Both the position numbers and the translations under genes were made by a program. 64,000 nt of DNA from Balanoglossus misakiensis (Eukaryota; Hemichordata): NCBI GenBank assembly GCA_040954595.2, contig CM082582.2, positions 4,650,001-4,714,000 of the forward strand, read 5' to 3'. Under the pieces are notes generated by a model that was not told the DNA's origin, did no database searches, and saw nothing but the letters and a program-made list of their open reading frames with translations. Shown in pieces: positions 38,382 to 48,575 of the stretch (its first letter is position 1; each line of letters opens with the position of its first letter).

Positions 38382-40466
38382 ATGAGTGCCATGGATGAAA
38401 ATGTACAGCTCGTGGTTGGGAGAAACGTGTACAGTTTCTTTACCCACAAAGTTTGCCAGTCTATTCCTTACATAGAAAGTATGATGCAGTTTGAGCGCAT
38501 GCGGTCGAGTTATAACGGCGTCTTGCAACTCAGCAATTCAAACATTCCAGACACACACTGGCACTTATTTCTCGGTTTTTTAAATTTAGGTAGAATACCA
38601 CCTCTTGTTCGATACACAGATGTTAATGGCGGCGCAGCTACTTTCGCCATAGAAGAACACAATCTGGCGGAAGTTGCAGTAACAGCGGACTTCTTGCTCA
38701 TGACGTCATTTACTCGGGCCCTCTCCCAGTTAATATTAGAAAGGTCCACGCTCTTTTCTGGTAATTGCGTTCAGTCTATGCACAATCTATTTATATTTTT
38801 CGATCAGATCAGTCGAAAAATACCGCACGAAAACGACTTGATAGACACTGCGGCTGCATTGTGTGCTCAAGTCACGGCAAATTTTCGGGGCGTTTCTGTC
38901 GGAAGGTTATGGTGTTTAGACACGTTAAGGCGATTTGTATTACGCAGGAATAGATTTATGGGGACCGAGAGAGACATATACACCACCGTGTATTGTTGGT
39001 TTGAACATTACAGACGTGAATTTGAGGCGAATAGCAACCCGTTATCGTTTATCGAAATATTGTTGGCCATATGGCCCAACACTCCCATCCTCCAGTCGGA
39101 GATATATGACTTGGCATTTGGTATTATTATGAGATATCTTGGGCAAGAGAACGGCTTAACGAAATACATAGATAACATATCTCATGAATTGTCTGATCGG
39201 GAACTCTTTGGTATAAACATACAACCATCCGACATTCACCATCGTATCGTGGAAGCACATGCAAAAACTATTCTTGATTCCATTAAAGCTACTTGGCGAA
39301 AAAACTACAAGCAACCTATAGATTGTACATATTCATATTTATTGATGGATCGAGATAAACTTCAATCTTACAATATGTACACAAATAACTGGTCGGATCT
39401 GCCCAATACGGATATGTTCTACAATAGTATATTTCCACCACCATCATCAAAATGTAGGCTATATGACGTCATGGTTGTCAGTGAAAGAAATAGTGTGTTT
39501 TGTCTGTTTAGACAAGATAACTTTTTGGTTCTTATTGTGAACCATATTGGGGATAACGATAGCCTTGTTTTGGGAGAATGTGGCTGGAAAGTTGTGTTCA
39601 ATATAGCATTACAGCTAGGGGGGCTACCGTTGAATCCGCGTGGGTTTTACCAAATGTGCAACTTCGAGGAGTTTCTCATCATGAAAGATTCTACATCTCC
39701 GCATATAACGTGTGTTCACAGAGAAGGGCCGTGGAAAACGTTCAGGGATTGCAATGTACTGTTTTCAACGACGTACATCAGTGTCAAACCTGAATGGGAA
39801 ATAAGAGACAAAACAATATGTCCAGTGTATTCAGGCGAGAACCATCATAAGTTGTTTTGCGACATCTATGTTGTTGGCCCGGCATCCGAGTTATCCTTGT
39901 GCGTGTTAACGGTGGAGATCGATAAAATATGCTGCAAAACACACATAGAATACGACCTTGTTGAGCAGAGGGTGCTTTTTGGTATGAAGTTAGAACGTTC
40001 AATAGCCACCCCCGACCTTGAAGAAGGGAATTACATGCCTTCACTGTTCTTCTTATCAGCAATAGGGCTGGTGTGTTTGGGTAGGTTGAATATATCACAC
40101 GACCGACAAGGACAGTATATGTTGATAAACATTCAGTGTTACAAGTACATCAAACACGACCAGTGTTGGGAACGCATTGATTTGTCGCATGGGTCATTCC
40201 AAACAGATGCATCTTGGGAAAGTGTTAGTCTGGAGTATAGTACACAGTCGCACGCGCTACCTCTCAAGGGTCATCTTGACGGGCCTCACACGTTGGTATT
40301 GTATGACGGGGACCGTCAAGAGAACCACGTAAAGCATTTATTTTCTCGAATGAACGTCGTAATAGATTTGTCAATACAAAATATAGAGGTTCGACCGCTA
40401 TGTTCAGGTAGGATTACTTGTCCGTGTTCTCAGCATGGTAACCGAGACGGCAAAATATCTATGTAA
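38382..40466 (+). CDS. BTB/BACK/Kelch-like protein 2
   Basis: A 694-residue protein. Residues about 6-125 form a BTB domain (a beta strand with VVGRNVYSFFTHKV, helices, and a VTADFLLM-x-SF segment), residues about 135-260 resemble BACK, and the C-terminal half has Kelch-like blades, most clearly YNMYTNNWSDLPN near residue 330. Same architecture as 13621-15720, but distant in sequence. Probably a Cullin-3 adaptor redirecting ubiquitination. The ATG at 38391 is an alternative start. Confidence 0.75.
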   Translation: MSAMDENVQLVVGRNVYSFFTHKVCQSIPYIESMMQFERMRSSYNGVLQLSNSNIPDTHWHLFLGFLNLGRIPPLVRYTDVNGGAATFAIEEHNLAEVAVTADFLLMTSFTRALSQLILERSTLFSGNCVQSMHNLFIFFDQISRKIPHENDLIDTAAALCAQVTANFRGVSVGRLWCLDTLRRFVLRRNRFMGTERDIYTTVYCWFEHYRREFEANSNPLSFIEILLAIWPNTPILQSEIYDLAFGIIMRYLGQENGLTKYIDNISHELSDRELFGINIQPSDIHHRIVEAHAKTILDSIKATWRKNYKQPIDCTYSYLLMDRDKLQSYNMYTNNWSDLPNTDMFYNSIFPPPSSKCRLYDVMVVSERNSVFCLFRQDNFLVLIVNHIGDNDSLVLGECGWKVVFNIALQLGGLPLNPRGFYQMCNFEEFLIMKDSTSPHITCVHREGPWKTFRDCNVLFSTTYISVKPEWEIRDKTICPVYSGENHHKLFCDIYVVGPASELSLCVLTVEIDKICCKTHIEYDLVEQRVLFGMKLERSIATPDLEEGNYMPSLFFLSAIGLVCLGRLNISHDRQGQYMLINIQCYKYIKHDQCWERIDLSHGSFQTDASWESVSLEYSTQSHALPLKGHLDGPHTLVLYDGDRQENHVKHLFSRMNVVIDLSIQNIEVRPLCSGRITCPCSQHGNRDGKISM

Positions 40467-40506
40467 CGCGGTGTAAGAAGAAAAGGTTGACTGGTTCTCC
40501 ACACTG

Positions 40507-40515
40507 TATATAATA
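40507..40515 (+). promoter_or_regulatory. TATA box of the 557-residue gene
   Basis: TATATAATA, 68 bases before the ATG at 40575 and within an imperfect inverted repeat (cactgtata...tacagtg). Confidence 0.55.
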
Positions 40516-40574
40516 CAGTGTGTTCAAGTCAGACGTTCAGTCGTTTTCTATCGCTGAACCAAGAACTGTGTACG

Positions 40575-42248
40575 ATGGCTAATATACTGAAATACTCGAG
40601 TCGACTTGCGTTTGAGCCCATAACCCCGGAATTGTTAAACATATTCGCGGACAATGATATTAAATGTCCAAACGTCTGTTCCAGAGAGTATAACTCCAGA
40701 AGTTTATCGTATCTCATGTGTAAGACGGGATCTCAAGCGTTCCCAAATTACGATATAAGTAAATTCAAACTTATCGATTCCAAAGCTATCCTGAGTGGCG
40801 ACGTGGACATCTTTTTATCTGAACTGGTTCACACGCCATTCTTTGCTAGCATTGCTATGCGTATAATAGCAGAGGTTACCGGAAGAGCCTATAACAAATA
40901 CGATCCAATGGTGAAAGACGACAGACAGTGGGTAATGAAAGCTATAGAAGAAACTGATTGCAACCAACCAAATGACATTTTCAACTTGACTGGACTACGT
41001 CTCGAAAAGAAGAAACTCAAAAAAGACAAGGCTGACACTGGTTCGAACAAGTTTTCACATTATGATGTTGTTTTCCAATTTGGTGACAGCGCAAAAGTAG
41101 TAACACTACCAGGAGATTGTGATGATAACATTGTAGATTGTTTTGATGCGACTGACAAAATTGTGGCGCGTCCTGCCTTACAGACGACAGAATTGAAGAC
41201 GGGCACACAGCTAGTCGGATATTCCAACGTTTCGTTTAAGGGTAACTTTTGTATCACAGACGAAGAATTGGATACTGTCAAAGGGCAGATGAAATCACGT
41301 GGTGGTTCCTTGATAGGTGCAAACCATCTACGACAGATTGATAGTGCCCGCTATATAATAGGGCTGTCATGTCGTTTTGGCGAATATGGAAACATGAAAT
41401 TTCTGAAACTTCAGTTAGTCTATCTGATCGTTCAGTGTAGATATTTATATCTCTGCATGATTGAAGACAAAGACAACCCTCTCTATTCAGAAGTCAGACT
41501 GAGAGATGATGTTGACTTGAACACTTTCAGTTCGTTGTTTACGCAAGAACTACGGAAACTTTTTTACGGAGAAAACGACAACATAGGCCGTAAACTCAAA
41601 TTGGCTGATGATATGCCCACATCAATATACAACAAACACCTTGCTTCAGTCACCATGAGATCTTTTTATGAAGTCGGTCTCGAACAAAGAAACGGGAATC
41701 TGTTGGCGAAAGAAGCTATAAACACCAGTGCCGACGTTCAAAGTCAGGTTGCAGCGTTTTCCGATGTATTACGGCGTTCTAAGAGAGAATATAAACCTCT
41801 GCATATAGTCTACCACCCAGCTGTTGTACCAATGAACCGCGATAAAAGTAGCATAAGGGTTCCGCAGAATGTGAGGATTTACATAAGTGACTCGAAACGC
41901 GAGTCCAATGACCCGCCAGATGCCATGAATGCCGCCCTCAAAATAATCTGTTACGGCAGTAAAGAGATAAAAAAAAACGTGGTGATGTCGTCGTTGTTAG
42001 ACTCTGTCCAAGTTGTGCCATGGAAAGCTGTCTTTGAGAAAGATACTTCTTTGCAACAATCTACCGAATTAGACCAATCTAGTCTTGCACTCGCTGTCCA
42101 GAATATCGTTTGCCATTTGAATAGCAGTGAAGAAGAAGCGTGTGAAATGCTAGCCATCCCATGGGCCGATTATCTGGCGTCTAAAAACGAACAGTTGGCT
42201 ATCTGTGCCGAGCCCGACGCCAAACGCATGCGAATTACAAGTAATTAG
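40575..42248 (+). CDS. Unknown protein (557 residues)
   Basis: Starts at ATG 40575 (MANILKYSS); the frame is open 19 codons upstream to a GTG. Soluble, highly charged, with a Lys-rich stretch near residue 155 (EKKKLKKDK) and a basic nuclear-signal-like end (KRMRITSN). A poly(A) signal (AATAAA) follows at about 42303. Size and charge would suit a single-strand DNA-binding or abundant nuclear protein, but no zinc motif or known fold is visible. Confidence 0.82.
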   Translation: MANILKYSSRLAFEPITPELLNIFADNDIKCPNVCSREYNSRSLSYLMCKTGSQAFPNYDISKFKLIDSKAILSGDVDIFLSELVHTPFFASIAMRIIAEVTGRAYNKYDPMVKDDRQWVMKAIEETDCNQPNDIFNLTGLRLEKKKLKKDKADTGSNKFSHYDVVFQFGDSAKVVTLPGDCDDNIVDCFDATDKIVARPALQTTELKTGTQLVGYSNVSFKGNFCITDEELDTVKGQMKSRGGSLIGANHLRQIDSARYIIGLSCRFGEYGNMKFLKLQLVYLIVQCRYLYLCMIEDKDNPLYSEVRLRDDVDLNTFSSLFTQELRKLFYGENDNIGRKLKLADDMPTSIYNKHLASVTMRSFYEVGLEQRNGNLLAKEAINTSADVQSQVAAFSDVLRRSKREYKPLHIVYHPAVVPMNRDKSSIRVPQNVRIYISDSKRESNDPPDAMNAALKIICYGSKEIKKNVVMSSLLDSVQVVPWKAVFEKDTSLQQSTELDQSSLALAVQNIVCHLNSSEEEACEMLAIPWADYLASKNEQLAICAEPDAKRMRITSN

Positions 42249-42445
42249 CCCGTACACAGTTGATTGACGAACATTTTTTAGTTATAATTATATGTGTTAG
42301 TTGAATAAAATATATGCTAATATTTAACGGAGATCGAACATTGACTATTCAGTTATAGTTGAAATAGAACTGAATACCCGTTTTCTTTAATTTTAACATT
42401 GCCGATCGTTAGGAATAGACTCATAGATTGCAATAAACTATCTTG

Positions 42446-43114
42446 TTACACTAAATGTTTAGTCGACCCTGGTAGATTATTATATTTCGGGTTGCTAGTC
42501 TCATTCAAAGTCCACACTAGCATATCGGTTACAGTTGACGCAGAACAGTTCGCCATCAGATTGACATCCACGAATTTATCCACGTTTAGAACCACCCAGC
42601 AGGCACGAAGCAAAGGTTCTAGAGATGTACAGACAGCAATGTGAATTAGTTCATCCGAATTTTGGCTATGACTAGTTAAGAAATTATCCAATGAGCCATA
42701 TTTCAGCCACTTGTTCGCGCTCATATTATGCCAAAGCGCAACTCTGTCCGGCAAGGCCCTCAAACACGACAGTTTATTTGTTTGAACACCGGACCACATA
42801 CAAACGCCATCGTCGCAATAGTCCAATTTTTTCCTTTTGGAAGGTACAGGTATATGCGCTGAAGTCTTTGGGACAAACACGTGCGTTTCCATCAATTGAA
42901 ATAATTCTTGGCTAGACATAGTACCGGCGAACCATCTCAGATGTACGTCTTGAGCCTGCATTGCCCAGTAGTCGTCGAATTCATCCTTTGCGGTCATATA
43001 TCGGATGACGATATCATCGCTAACCTTTCCCTCATTACAATTAGATTGAAATAGTGTATCGTGCAAATAGGCGTCTCTGAGGACAATGTATTCATCGAAC
43101 GATGTCGCACTCAT
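42446..43114 (-). CDS. Unknown protein (222 residues)
   Basis: Minus-strand gene with TATATAATAG at 43156-43165, 42 bases before its ATG. It contains a nuclear-signal-like PSKRKK (near residue 92) followed by Cys residues. No family recognised. It lies head to tail with the deoxynucleoside kinase gene on the same strand. Confidence 0.78.
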   Translation of the reverse strand: MSATSFDEYIVLRDAYLHDTLFQSNCNEGKVSDDIVIRYMTAKDEFDDYWAMQAQDVHLRWFAGTMSSQELFQLMETHVFVPKTSAHIPVPSKRKKLDYCDDGVCMWSGVQTNKLSCLRALPDRVALWHNMSANKWLKYGSLDNFLTSHSQNSDELIHIAVCTSLEPLLRACWVVLNVDKFVDVNLMANCSASTVTDMLVWTLNETSNPKYNNLPGSTKHLV

Positions 43115-43155
43115 GCCTTATACACGCCGAACTACATGACATAAATGAGCCCCCA

Positions 43156-43165
43156 CTATTATATA
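43156..43165 (-). promoter_or_regulatory. TATA box of the 222-residue gene
   Basis: TATATAATAG on the minus strand, 42 bases upstream of the ATG at 43114. Confidence 0.6.
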
Positions 43166-43245
43166 CTGCAATTTTGTTTATTTCATAATTCATTTGTAAT
43201 TATACAGAGATGTTAGACGATGTGAAGAAACAAAAACAATTGTGA

Positions 43246-43827
43246 CTAGTAGGCATCAACCAAGCATGGATTGAGTAGCTTCCTCATAAGTTGTCCAGTG
43301 AACTCTTCGTGGATGATCAAGCACGGAAGTCGATAGTCGTGGCAGATTTCTAGGAATGTGGACTGGAACTTCTTGTGCACATCGGCTAATTTGTCAAGCG
43401 CTCTTATTTCATAGGGTCGACCACGGCTGACAATGTTTTTCTTACAATAATCCCAAGCCATATCTTTGAACACAATTATGAATTTATCTAGGTGTCCAAA
43501 GGCAGCCCGTATCATATCTTTCTCTGTCAGTTGTAAGTTGTATGTTTGCCTGATTCGCGAAAATGTCAAGTGTTGAATTATACTAGAGTCACAGATTCGC
43601 CCCTTCGACATTCGCCCTTCCGAGTTCCACTGCAAATCGAGGGTGTGTTGGATGAATTGTCGTTGAAAATCACCCGGGTCAATTTCACCAGCATAGAAAT
43701 CGGAAATTTTGGTCGAAAAAGATTCAGTAAATTCGGGTACACACTCATATTCCAGCTCTCTGGCGACATAAAATGCATCGTGAGATTTACCGCAACCGAT
43801 TGGGCCGTTAAGGAATATGGTGGCCAT
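43246..43827 (-). CDS. Deoxynucleoside kinase
   Basis: A 193-residue kinase of the dNK/thymidine kinase fold that phosphorylates deoxynucleosides and feeds DNA synthesis. The P-loop GPIGCGKS is at residues 8-15, a VPEFTESF segment matches the substrate-binding Glu region, and SRGRPYE near residue 133 matches the Arg-rich lid. At the position of the usual Asp-Arg-Ser/Tyr motif it has ICDSSIIQ, so the conserved Arg looks replaced by Ser. Length is short for viral kinases but normal for cellular dNKs. TATAAATAG lies 31 bases before the ATG. Confidence 0.82.
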   Translation of the reverse strand: MATIFLNGPIGCGKSHDAFYVARELEYECVPEFTESFSTKISDFYAGEIDPGDFQRQFIQHTLDLQWNSEGRMSKGRICDSSIIQHLTFSRIRQTYNLQLTEKDMIRAAFGHLDKFIIVFKDMAWDYCKKNIVSRGRPYEIRALDKLADVHKKFQSTFLEICHDYRLPCLIIHEEFTGQLMRKLLNPCLVDAY

Positions 43828-43857
43828 CCAATGAGTTTACTACAGTTTGTGTCGGGT

Positions 43858-43866
43858 CTATTTATA
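43858..43866 (-). promoter_or_regulatory. TATA box of the deoxynucleoside kinase gene
   Basis: TATAAATAG on the minus strand, 31 bases upstream of the ATG at 43827. Confidence 0.6.
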
Positions 43867-44037
43867 CCATTCGTTACGACTACGATGATCAGAAGCAAAC
43901 GCTTCCGATAATGATTTGTTGCATGTGGATCAACTAGGGGATGTCGCATGTTGTCCGTGTTCCGGAGTGTGAGAGCAACCACTATCCAAATTTAATAAAG
44001 ATTTGTTTCGCAACAGCCTCTCAGTATTACGGAGATC

Positions 44038-44946
44038 ATGACGGCTCATAGTTCTGCCAGACCCCATGATATCCCGTCCACGTGCATGTTTGATACATGT
44101 GAAAATACGCCACTCTCATACTGTTCCGTAAGGTACGGTGCATTGGAAGAAGAAATTCATCTGCACTACACTAGTGGCCTGAATAACGTAGAGAATGAAA
44201 GAGCGTACGCTCTTTGGGCCATAAATACATCCTTAGAAGAGCCTAAAGCGATCAACTTTAAAAATGGATTGCATCTTGCCTGGAAAACCGTCAACTTTGT
44301 TTCTTCTCCAAAAGCCGTTGTGTTAAACACGAGCATGACAAGTCTCGCCGCTTGTGGTTATGAACCGTACAAATTGATATCATTGGTAGTAAGTCGGCGC
44401 CTAAAAACACCCTCTGTTAAGGCTTCTGTCGTTAGTGCATTCTGGGTAACGTCGGCACTCTCAAACTCTTACATTAAGTGCACCCTATTGAACCAAATGT
44501 TTATCGACCATTATCCTAGTATGCATTATATATTTTTCACTGTTTTGGACAGTTTAGACAATTCTATCATGCGAAATAATGTATACGAATTCGCAAAAAA
44601 ACTAGAGTACATATGTCATTCAGACTACAAAAAACAAGACCAGATTGTCCGCGCCATGCTCGCGCCGATAGCGTTAAAAAGCAGTGTTGAGGACACGACA
44701 ATTAGACGGATACGTGTAGGTCATGGTATTTATGACCGTAAGGTCGGTGTGACCAGTGACACTATAAACATAATAGTTCCAGACCGCTGCTGGCCGTACG
44801 CATGGCATGACTGTACTCTGATCTATTCATCAAAGATTAAAACGTACGAGAGGACTGACGAGAGAATCAGGTGGTTATCGTCCGCCTTTCTGAATGTATC
44901 GGATCTTCCAGACACTTTATTGCGTATGTTCAAACCTCTGGTGTAA
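44038..44946 (+). CDS. Unknown protein (302 residues)
   Basis: Starts at ATG 44038. Divergent from the kinase gene. Mixed fold, no membrane segment, no motif recognised. It ends 6 bases before the next gene, so the two are probably co-transcribed. Its place just ahead of the capsid block makes a capsid, triplex or egress role possible, without direct support. Confidence 0.8.
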   Translation: MTAHSSARPHDIPSTCMFDTCENTPLSYCSVRYGALEEEIHLHYTSGLNNVENERAYALWAINTSLEEPKAINFKNGLHLAWKTVNFVSSPKAVVLNTSMTSLAACGYEPYKLISLVVSRRLKTPSVKASVVSAFWVTSALSNSYIKCTLLNQMFIDHYPSMHYIFFTVLDSLDNSIMRNNVYEFAKKLEYICHSDYKKQDQIVRAMLAPIALKSSVEDTTIRRIRVGHGIYDRKVGVTSDTINIIVPDRCWPYAWHDCTLIYSSKIKTYERTDERIRWLSSAFLNVSDLPDTLLRMFKPLV

Positions 44947-44952
44947 TCCGAA

Positions 44953-45534
44953 ATGACAATGGGAGACACGTTATACAGTAATGTGCATAGTGCCTGGGAG
45001 AACGTTTCCACCTTGGATATAACCATGGTGTTAGAGCAAGCCCATCCACAGACAACATGTTGCATCAATTGCACTGGTCTTGGTGGGAAGGTCATATATT
45101 CCCCCGGCGGATGCACCTGTCTGATATCAAAGATGAAACTCCCTAGTAAAGACCCCTCTTTTCAAGACAAACGGGTTTTTGAACATCCTACCATACATAT
45201 GATAGTTCATTTGATGTCGTTTTTCTCAGAGAGTGTGGATTTCCAGGAGGACAAGTTCATTTTTAGGGAGATTGTACATGTTGGGCCCGACATAATTTCA
45301 TTGATCATAGGTGCCCAGGACCTCAGAGGAGTATGTAATATTAAAGAGAGAACGTTGACTGTAACCGTTATACAGAGTCCGTCTATACTACTAAAGATTG
45401 AACCGTTAAACAAAGACCAGGAGCTGTCTTCACTGGTAACTAAATTGGCGCACCACACCTTTATTAAGAAAGGGATGAATCGACAAAGGTTGGCAAAGAG
45501 AAGACGGGTGAAAAGGCTACGCAAGATAAACTAA
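44953..45534 (+). CDS. Unknown basic protein with Cys cluster (193 residues)
   Basis: Starts at ATG 44953 (a second ATG is two codons later). A Cys cluster at about residues 36-56 (CCINC...CTC) may bind zinc, and the last 20 residues are strongly basic (KRRRVKRLRK), a nuclear or nucleic-acid-binding tail. Nuclear egress or late-gene factors of herpesviruses have similar features, but I cannot assign one. Confidence 0.78.
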   Translation: MTMGDTLYSNVHSAWENVSTLDITMVLEQAHPQTTCCINCTGLGGKVIYSPGGCTCLISKMKLPSKDPSFQDKRVFEHPTIHMIVHLMSFFSESVDFQEDKFIFREIVHVGPDIISLIIGAQDLRGVCNIKERTLTVTVIQSPSILLKIEPLNKDQELSSLVTKLAHHTFIKKGMNRQRLAKRRRVKRLRKIN

Positions 45535-45721
45535 CTCTATATACGTTTATATACTTACGACTAGCGACTATTTGGCTGACATATTCAAGCCGTAAAATTT
45601 GTACCAAGAAGTTGACGAATCGTTCCCGACGAAAAAAAAAGCACCGACCATACAGCGCACTTGAAAAGGTTACGCACTAATGAATGTGATTGTCCAAATA
45701 TAAATCAAAGGCTATATAACA

Positions 45722-47620
45722 ATGGGTCGATATGGTTTGGCTCATATTGTAACCGATGTCAAAAGACACGCTTCTGAAATTAGGGACCCTGTGTACGGCG
45801 TGCTTGCAGCGGACGTCAACAGGTGGCGATTAACAAAACTCCCTGTCCGATGGGAGCATGTACACGGGAGAGGAGAAGGTAGTGAGGACATTGGAAAGTC
45901 TTCTATACTATCGAGTAAGGGTATTGGTTACGTGAAAAACTGGTGGCTCGATTTTTCGTATCCAGGATCATATTTTGCAGTGGCCGTTTTATTGGAATTG
46001 GATGCCAAAGACTATATACAGAGTCCATTCTCTAGCGTGTTTAATAGCGTGTCATTGAGTCAAGATGCGAAGAATCGAGGGAAGTGCTTCGACATATCTC
46101 TAGTCAGAACTGGAGCAAGACATGGTACGCGTGCCTTGTTCTTTGATGACCTCAATCAAGTTCGTTTGGCAAGTCGCAAATATTTTGGTTTAGACTCAAC
46201 TTTCACGGATGTCGTAAGTAAATACAAAGCGATCCGCGGGAGATATAACGCATACAGATCGAACGGTGGCTGCAGACTAAAGTATAAACGTGCAACATCC
46301 AACCAACATAATGTCAATATGGACGGTAGGGCGGACGGCAAAGCGTTGAATCATGAGGAACTGGAAATGACTAACCAGTTTACAAGTAAGCAAGATGCAG
46401 ATCACGATACGCATGACACCCGAAAGGAAGGCGAAACACGACTGATACACATGTTAGGACAAAATAATGAAAAGGCCACTGTCCATGAGAGGACAGACTC
46501 GCCACGCACTCCTGCACCTAACACTGAAAATTCGCTGGCTAAGGAGTTGGCGTTAGTCAGCAAATTGGCACAGAATCTTCCCAAAGAGGACGCTGTACAG
46601 TTGATGGAACTGTTTGAGAATCGGGACGAGAAAATAAATTCCATGGACAATATGGCGTTGACCATGTCGTTACAAGTTCAGAAAATCTTGCAACTAGTCA
46701 GTAACATAATGGACGAACAAAACACACCGGAATCCAGGAAACGCAGGGATGATCTTATGGAACTCCGTCAAAAACTCACCAGAGAGCCCATGGATCAAGG
46801 TCATATAAACGCCTCATTTTCGAAACTTGGTGAATCATACCAAGACATATCGAAGGAAGCAAACAAGGTTCCCAGAGCATCTATGGACGAGGCAGTCAGT
46901 AATAAACTGATCGACTACTATAAACGTGTTACTAACGTGCTCAAGAAGCAATCAAACCCGGATACAATAAGTGAATCCAATATGTCCTCTTTGAGTAAAG
47001 ATCAACAGGAACGCATGGCTAGAATTAAACAACATATGTCAGAAAGCCCAGACATATACCAATACATACAGTCACTAGAGGCGGCAGTGGATAGTAGTCT
47101 ACTCCAAGGTATACGTGAAAAATCCCCGCGACCACACGGTAGTCTGTCGCGTCATGCTGCGCAACAAAATGCTACCTATAGAGACCGCGACGATGGGTAT
47201 TCGCCACATTATCACACGCAAAAAATCACGGGACCTAGTCAGGAGCCCTACCAACGGCGTCAACCAACGCATGAGTGTATGTGTGAGGATTGTCAGCCCA
47301 TACGTCACACCAAATCTCCCCACCTGCAGAACCGACGCCAAGGATCTCCGCAAGACCCCATAAAGACCCATCAATCTAAGCACAATTCTGAAGCTATGCA
47401 ACAGCGCAAAGATGCGACCCAGTGTGATCGACAGCAAGACTGTACTGCAAAATCGTGTCGCCAACCGGACTCCGAGGATAAAATCGACGCCAGTTTCAGT
47501 GGTCATTCGGAGCACCAACAGACATTCTGGAAATTGAGGAAGCCAATAGTATACGATAATGATTTTCCGGAAGGATTTTGTGACGACGGACCACCAATAG
47601 TCAAGAGAATCAAACATTAG
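45722..47620 (+). CDS. Capsid maturation protease and scaffold precursor
   Basis: A 632-residue protein with herpesvirus assemblin organisation: an N-terminal serine protease of about 200 residues followed by a long, hydrophilic scaffold. The Ser/His pattern is visible: a His at 46 in LPVRWEHVHG (expected catalytic His), and DISLVRTGARHGT at 124-136, where Ser126 fits the nucleophile and Gly-x-Arg-x-Gly-Thr the oxyanion loop, with His134 nearby. Residues 200-620 are low-complexity, with helices (300-400) and a Gln/His/Arg-rich end. Length matches UL26-type precursors (about 635). It would assemble and then free the capsid interior before packaging. Next to the triplex-like and major capsid genes, as expected for this role. 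Confidence 0.75.
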   Translation: MGRYGLAHIVTDVKRHASEIRDPVYGVLAADVNRWRLTKLPVRWEHVHGRGEGSEDIGKSSILSSKGIGYVKNWWLDFSYPGSYFAVAVLLELDAKDYIQSPFSSVFNSVSLSQDAKNRGKCFDISLVRTGARHGTRALFFDDLNQVRLASRKYFGLDSTFTDVVSKYKAIRGRYNAYRSNGGCRLKYKRATSNQHNVNMDGRADGKALNHEELEMTNQFTSKQDADHDTHDTRKEGETRLIHMLGQNNEKATVHERTDSPRTPAPNTENSLAKELALVSKLAQNLPKEDAVQLMELFENRDEKINSMDNMALTMSLQVQKILQLVSNIMDEQNTPESRKRRDDLMELRQKLTREPMDQGHINASFSKLGESYQDISKEANKVPRASMDEAVSNKLIDYYKRVTNVLKKQSNPDTISESNMSSLSKDQQERMARIKQHMSESPDIYQYIQSLEAAVDSSLLQGIREKSPRPHGSLSRHAAQQNATYRDRDDGYSPHYHTQKITGPSQEPYQRRQPTHECMCEDCQPIRHTKSPHLQNRRQGSPQDPIKTHQSKHNSEAMQQRKDATQCDRQQDCTAKSCRQPDSEDKIDASFSGHSEHQQTFWKLRKPIVYDNDFPEGFCDDGPPIVKRIKH

Positions 47621-47654
47621 CGTGAGAGAATAATTTACAACACAGGAAGAAAGA

Positions 47655-48575
47655 ATGTCCATCAGAAACGCGCAAGTAAAAGCCCCTCCAGTTGAAGGCC
47701 CAGTGATTGCGCTTGAAGTAGACCGCACGTTCGTTTCACAAAACTTGGACGGTGCGAAGTTATCGGTCACTCAGGATGTGCTCTACCCGAGAGACGACAA
47801 GGTCACAATTGTACCGGGACAGGTACTGTTGGGACACAGGGATTTTGCTTCTAGAAAGTGGGGAGTTGTTCCTTCACCAGCTGGGCTCATGGCAAAGTCA
47901 TTTGATATACATACTGGAGATATCGAAAAAAGCAGGCAGATGTGGGAGTTAGACCCACAGGCGTATAAGGTACTGGGTATAGCTTCGACCGAATCCACCG
48001 ATTGGGAAAAGGGTCAGCTAATGTCGATTGTGTCAAAGTCACCCAGTACGGGTTTTTTAAACACAGGAGGCAATTGGATAAGAGACGGACAACTTGTCTG
48101 TGTGCGTCTCCCAACCCACGAAGAAGCCAATCAACACTTGCATCGGTATGGTTCGATCAAATTTGCCACCTATCCCCGCGACGATAACGACGTTCATTCA
48201 AATATATACGAGTTTATGGACTATCTAAGAATGGAAAAGGATATTGCTGTAGCAACAGGTCACCACAACAAAAGAGAATCGCTGAAAGCGCTCACCGAGA
48301 TACTATCGCGTTCTGGGGAATTCATTTCGAGTCATATAGTGCCAGAGCCAAGATCCCGAGCACAATTCGACAACTGGAAGCGTACGGGATATATTTTCAA
48401 CACTCCATTAACCCTATTCACTGATGAAGCGCACAGGATATCTTTGCAACATTTTCTCAACAATGTGGTCAAACTTGCCAACACAATTAGATCAAAGAAC
48501 GACCTGATAATCTTAGGACTCGCCAGGCAAGATATACACCCTTACGAATACGGGAGCATAGAACTCTACGTTTAA
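47655..48575 (+). CDS. Probable capsid triplex protein
   Basis: A 306-residue soluble protein between the protease-scaffold and major capsid genes, 34 bases after the former. Size is close to triplex subunit 2 (about 300-320 residues in herpesviruses) and the sequence is beta-rich. No sequence motif proves it; the assignment rests on size and position in the capsid block. Confidence 0.55.
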   Translation: MSIRNAQVKAPPVEGPVIALEVDRTFVSQNLDGAKLSVTQDVLYPRDDKVTIVPGQVLLGHRDFASRKWGVVPSPAGLMAKSFDIHTGDIEKSRQMWELDPQAYKVLGIASTESTDWEKGQLMSIVSKSPSTGFLNTGGNWIRDGQLVCVRLPTHEEANQHLHRYGSIKFATYPRDDNDVHSNIYEFMDYLRMEKDIAVATGHHNKRESLKALTEILSRSGEFISSHIVPEPRSRAQFDNWKRTGYIFNTPLTLFTDEAHRISLQHFLNNVVKLANTIRSKNDLIILGLARQDIHPYEYGSIELYV

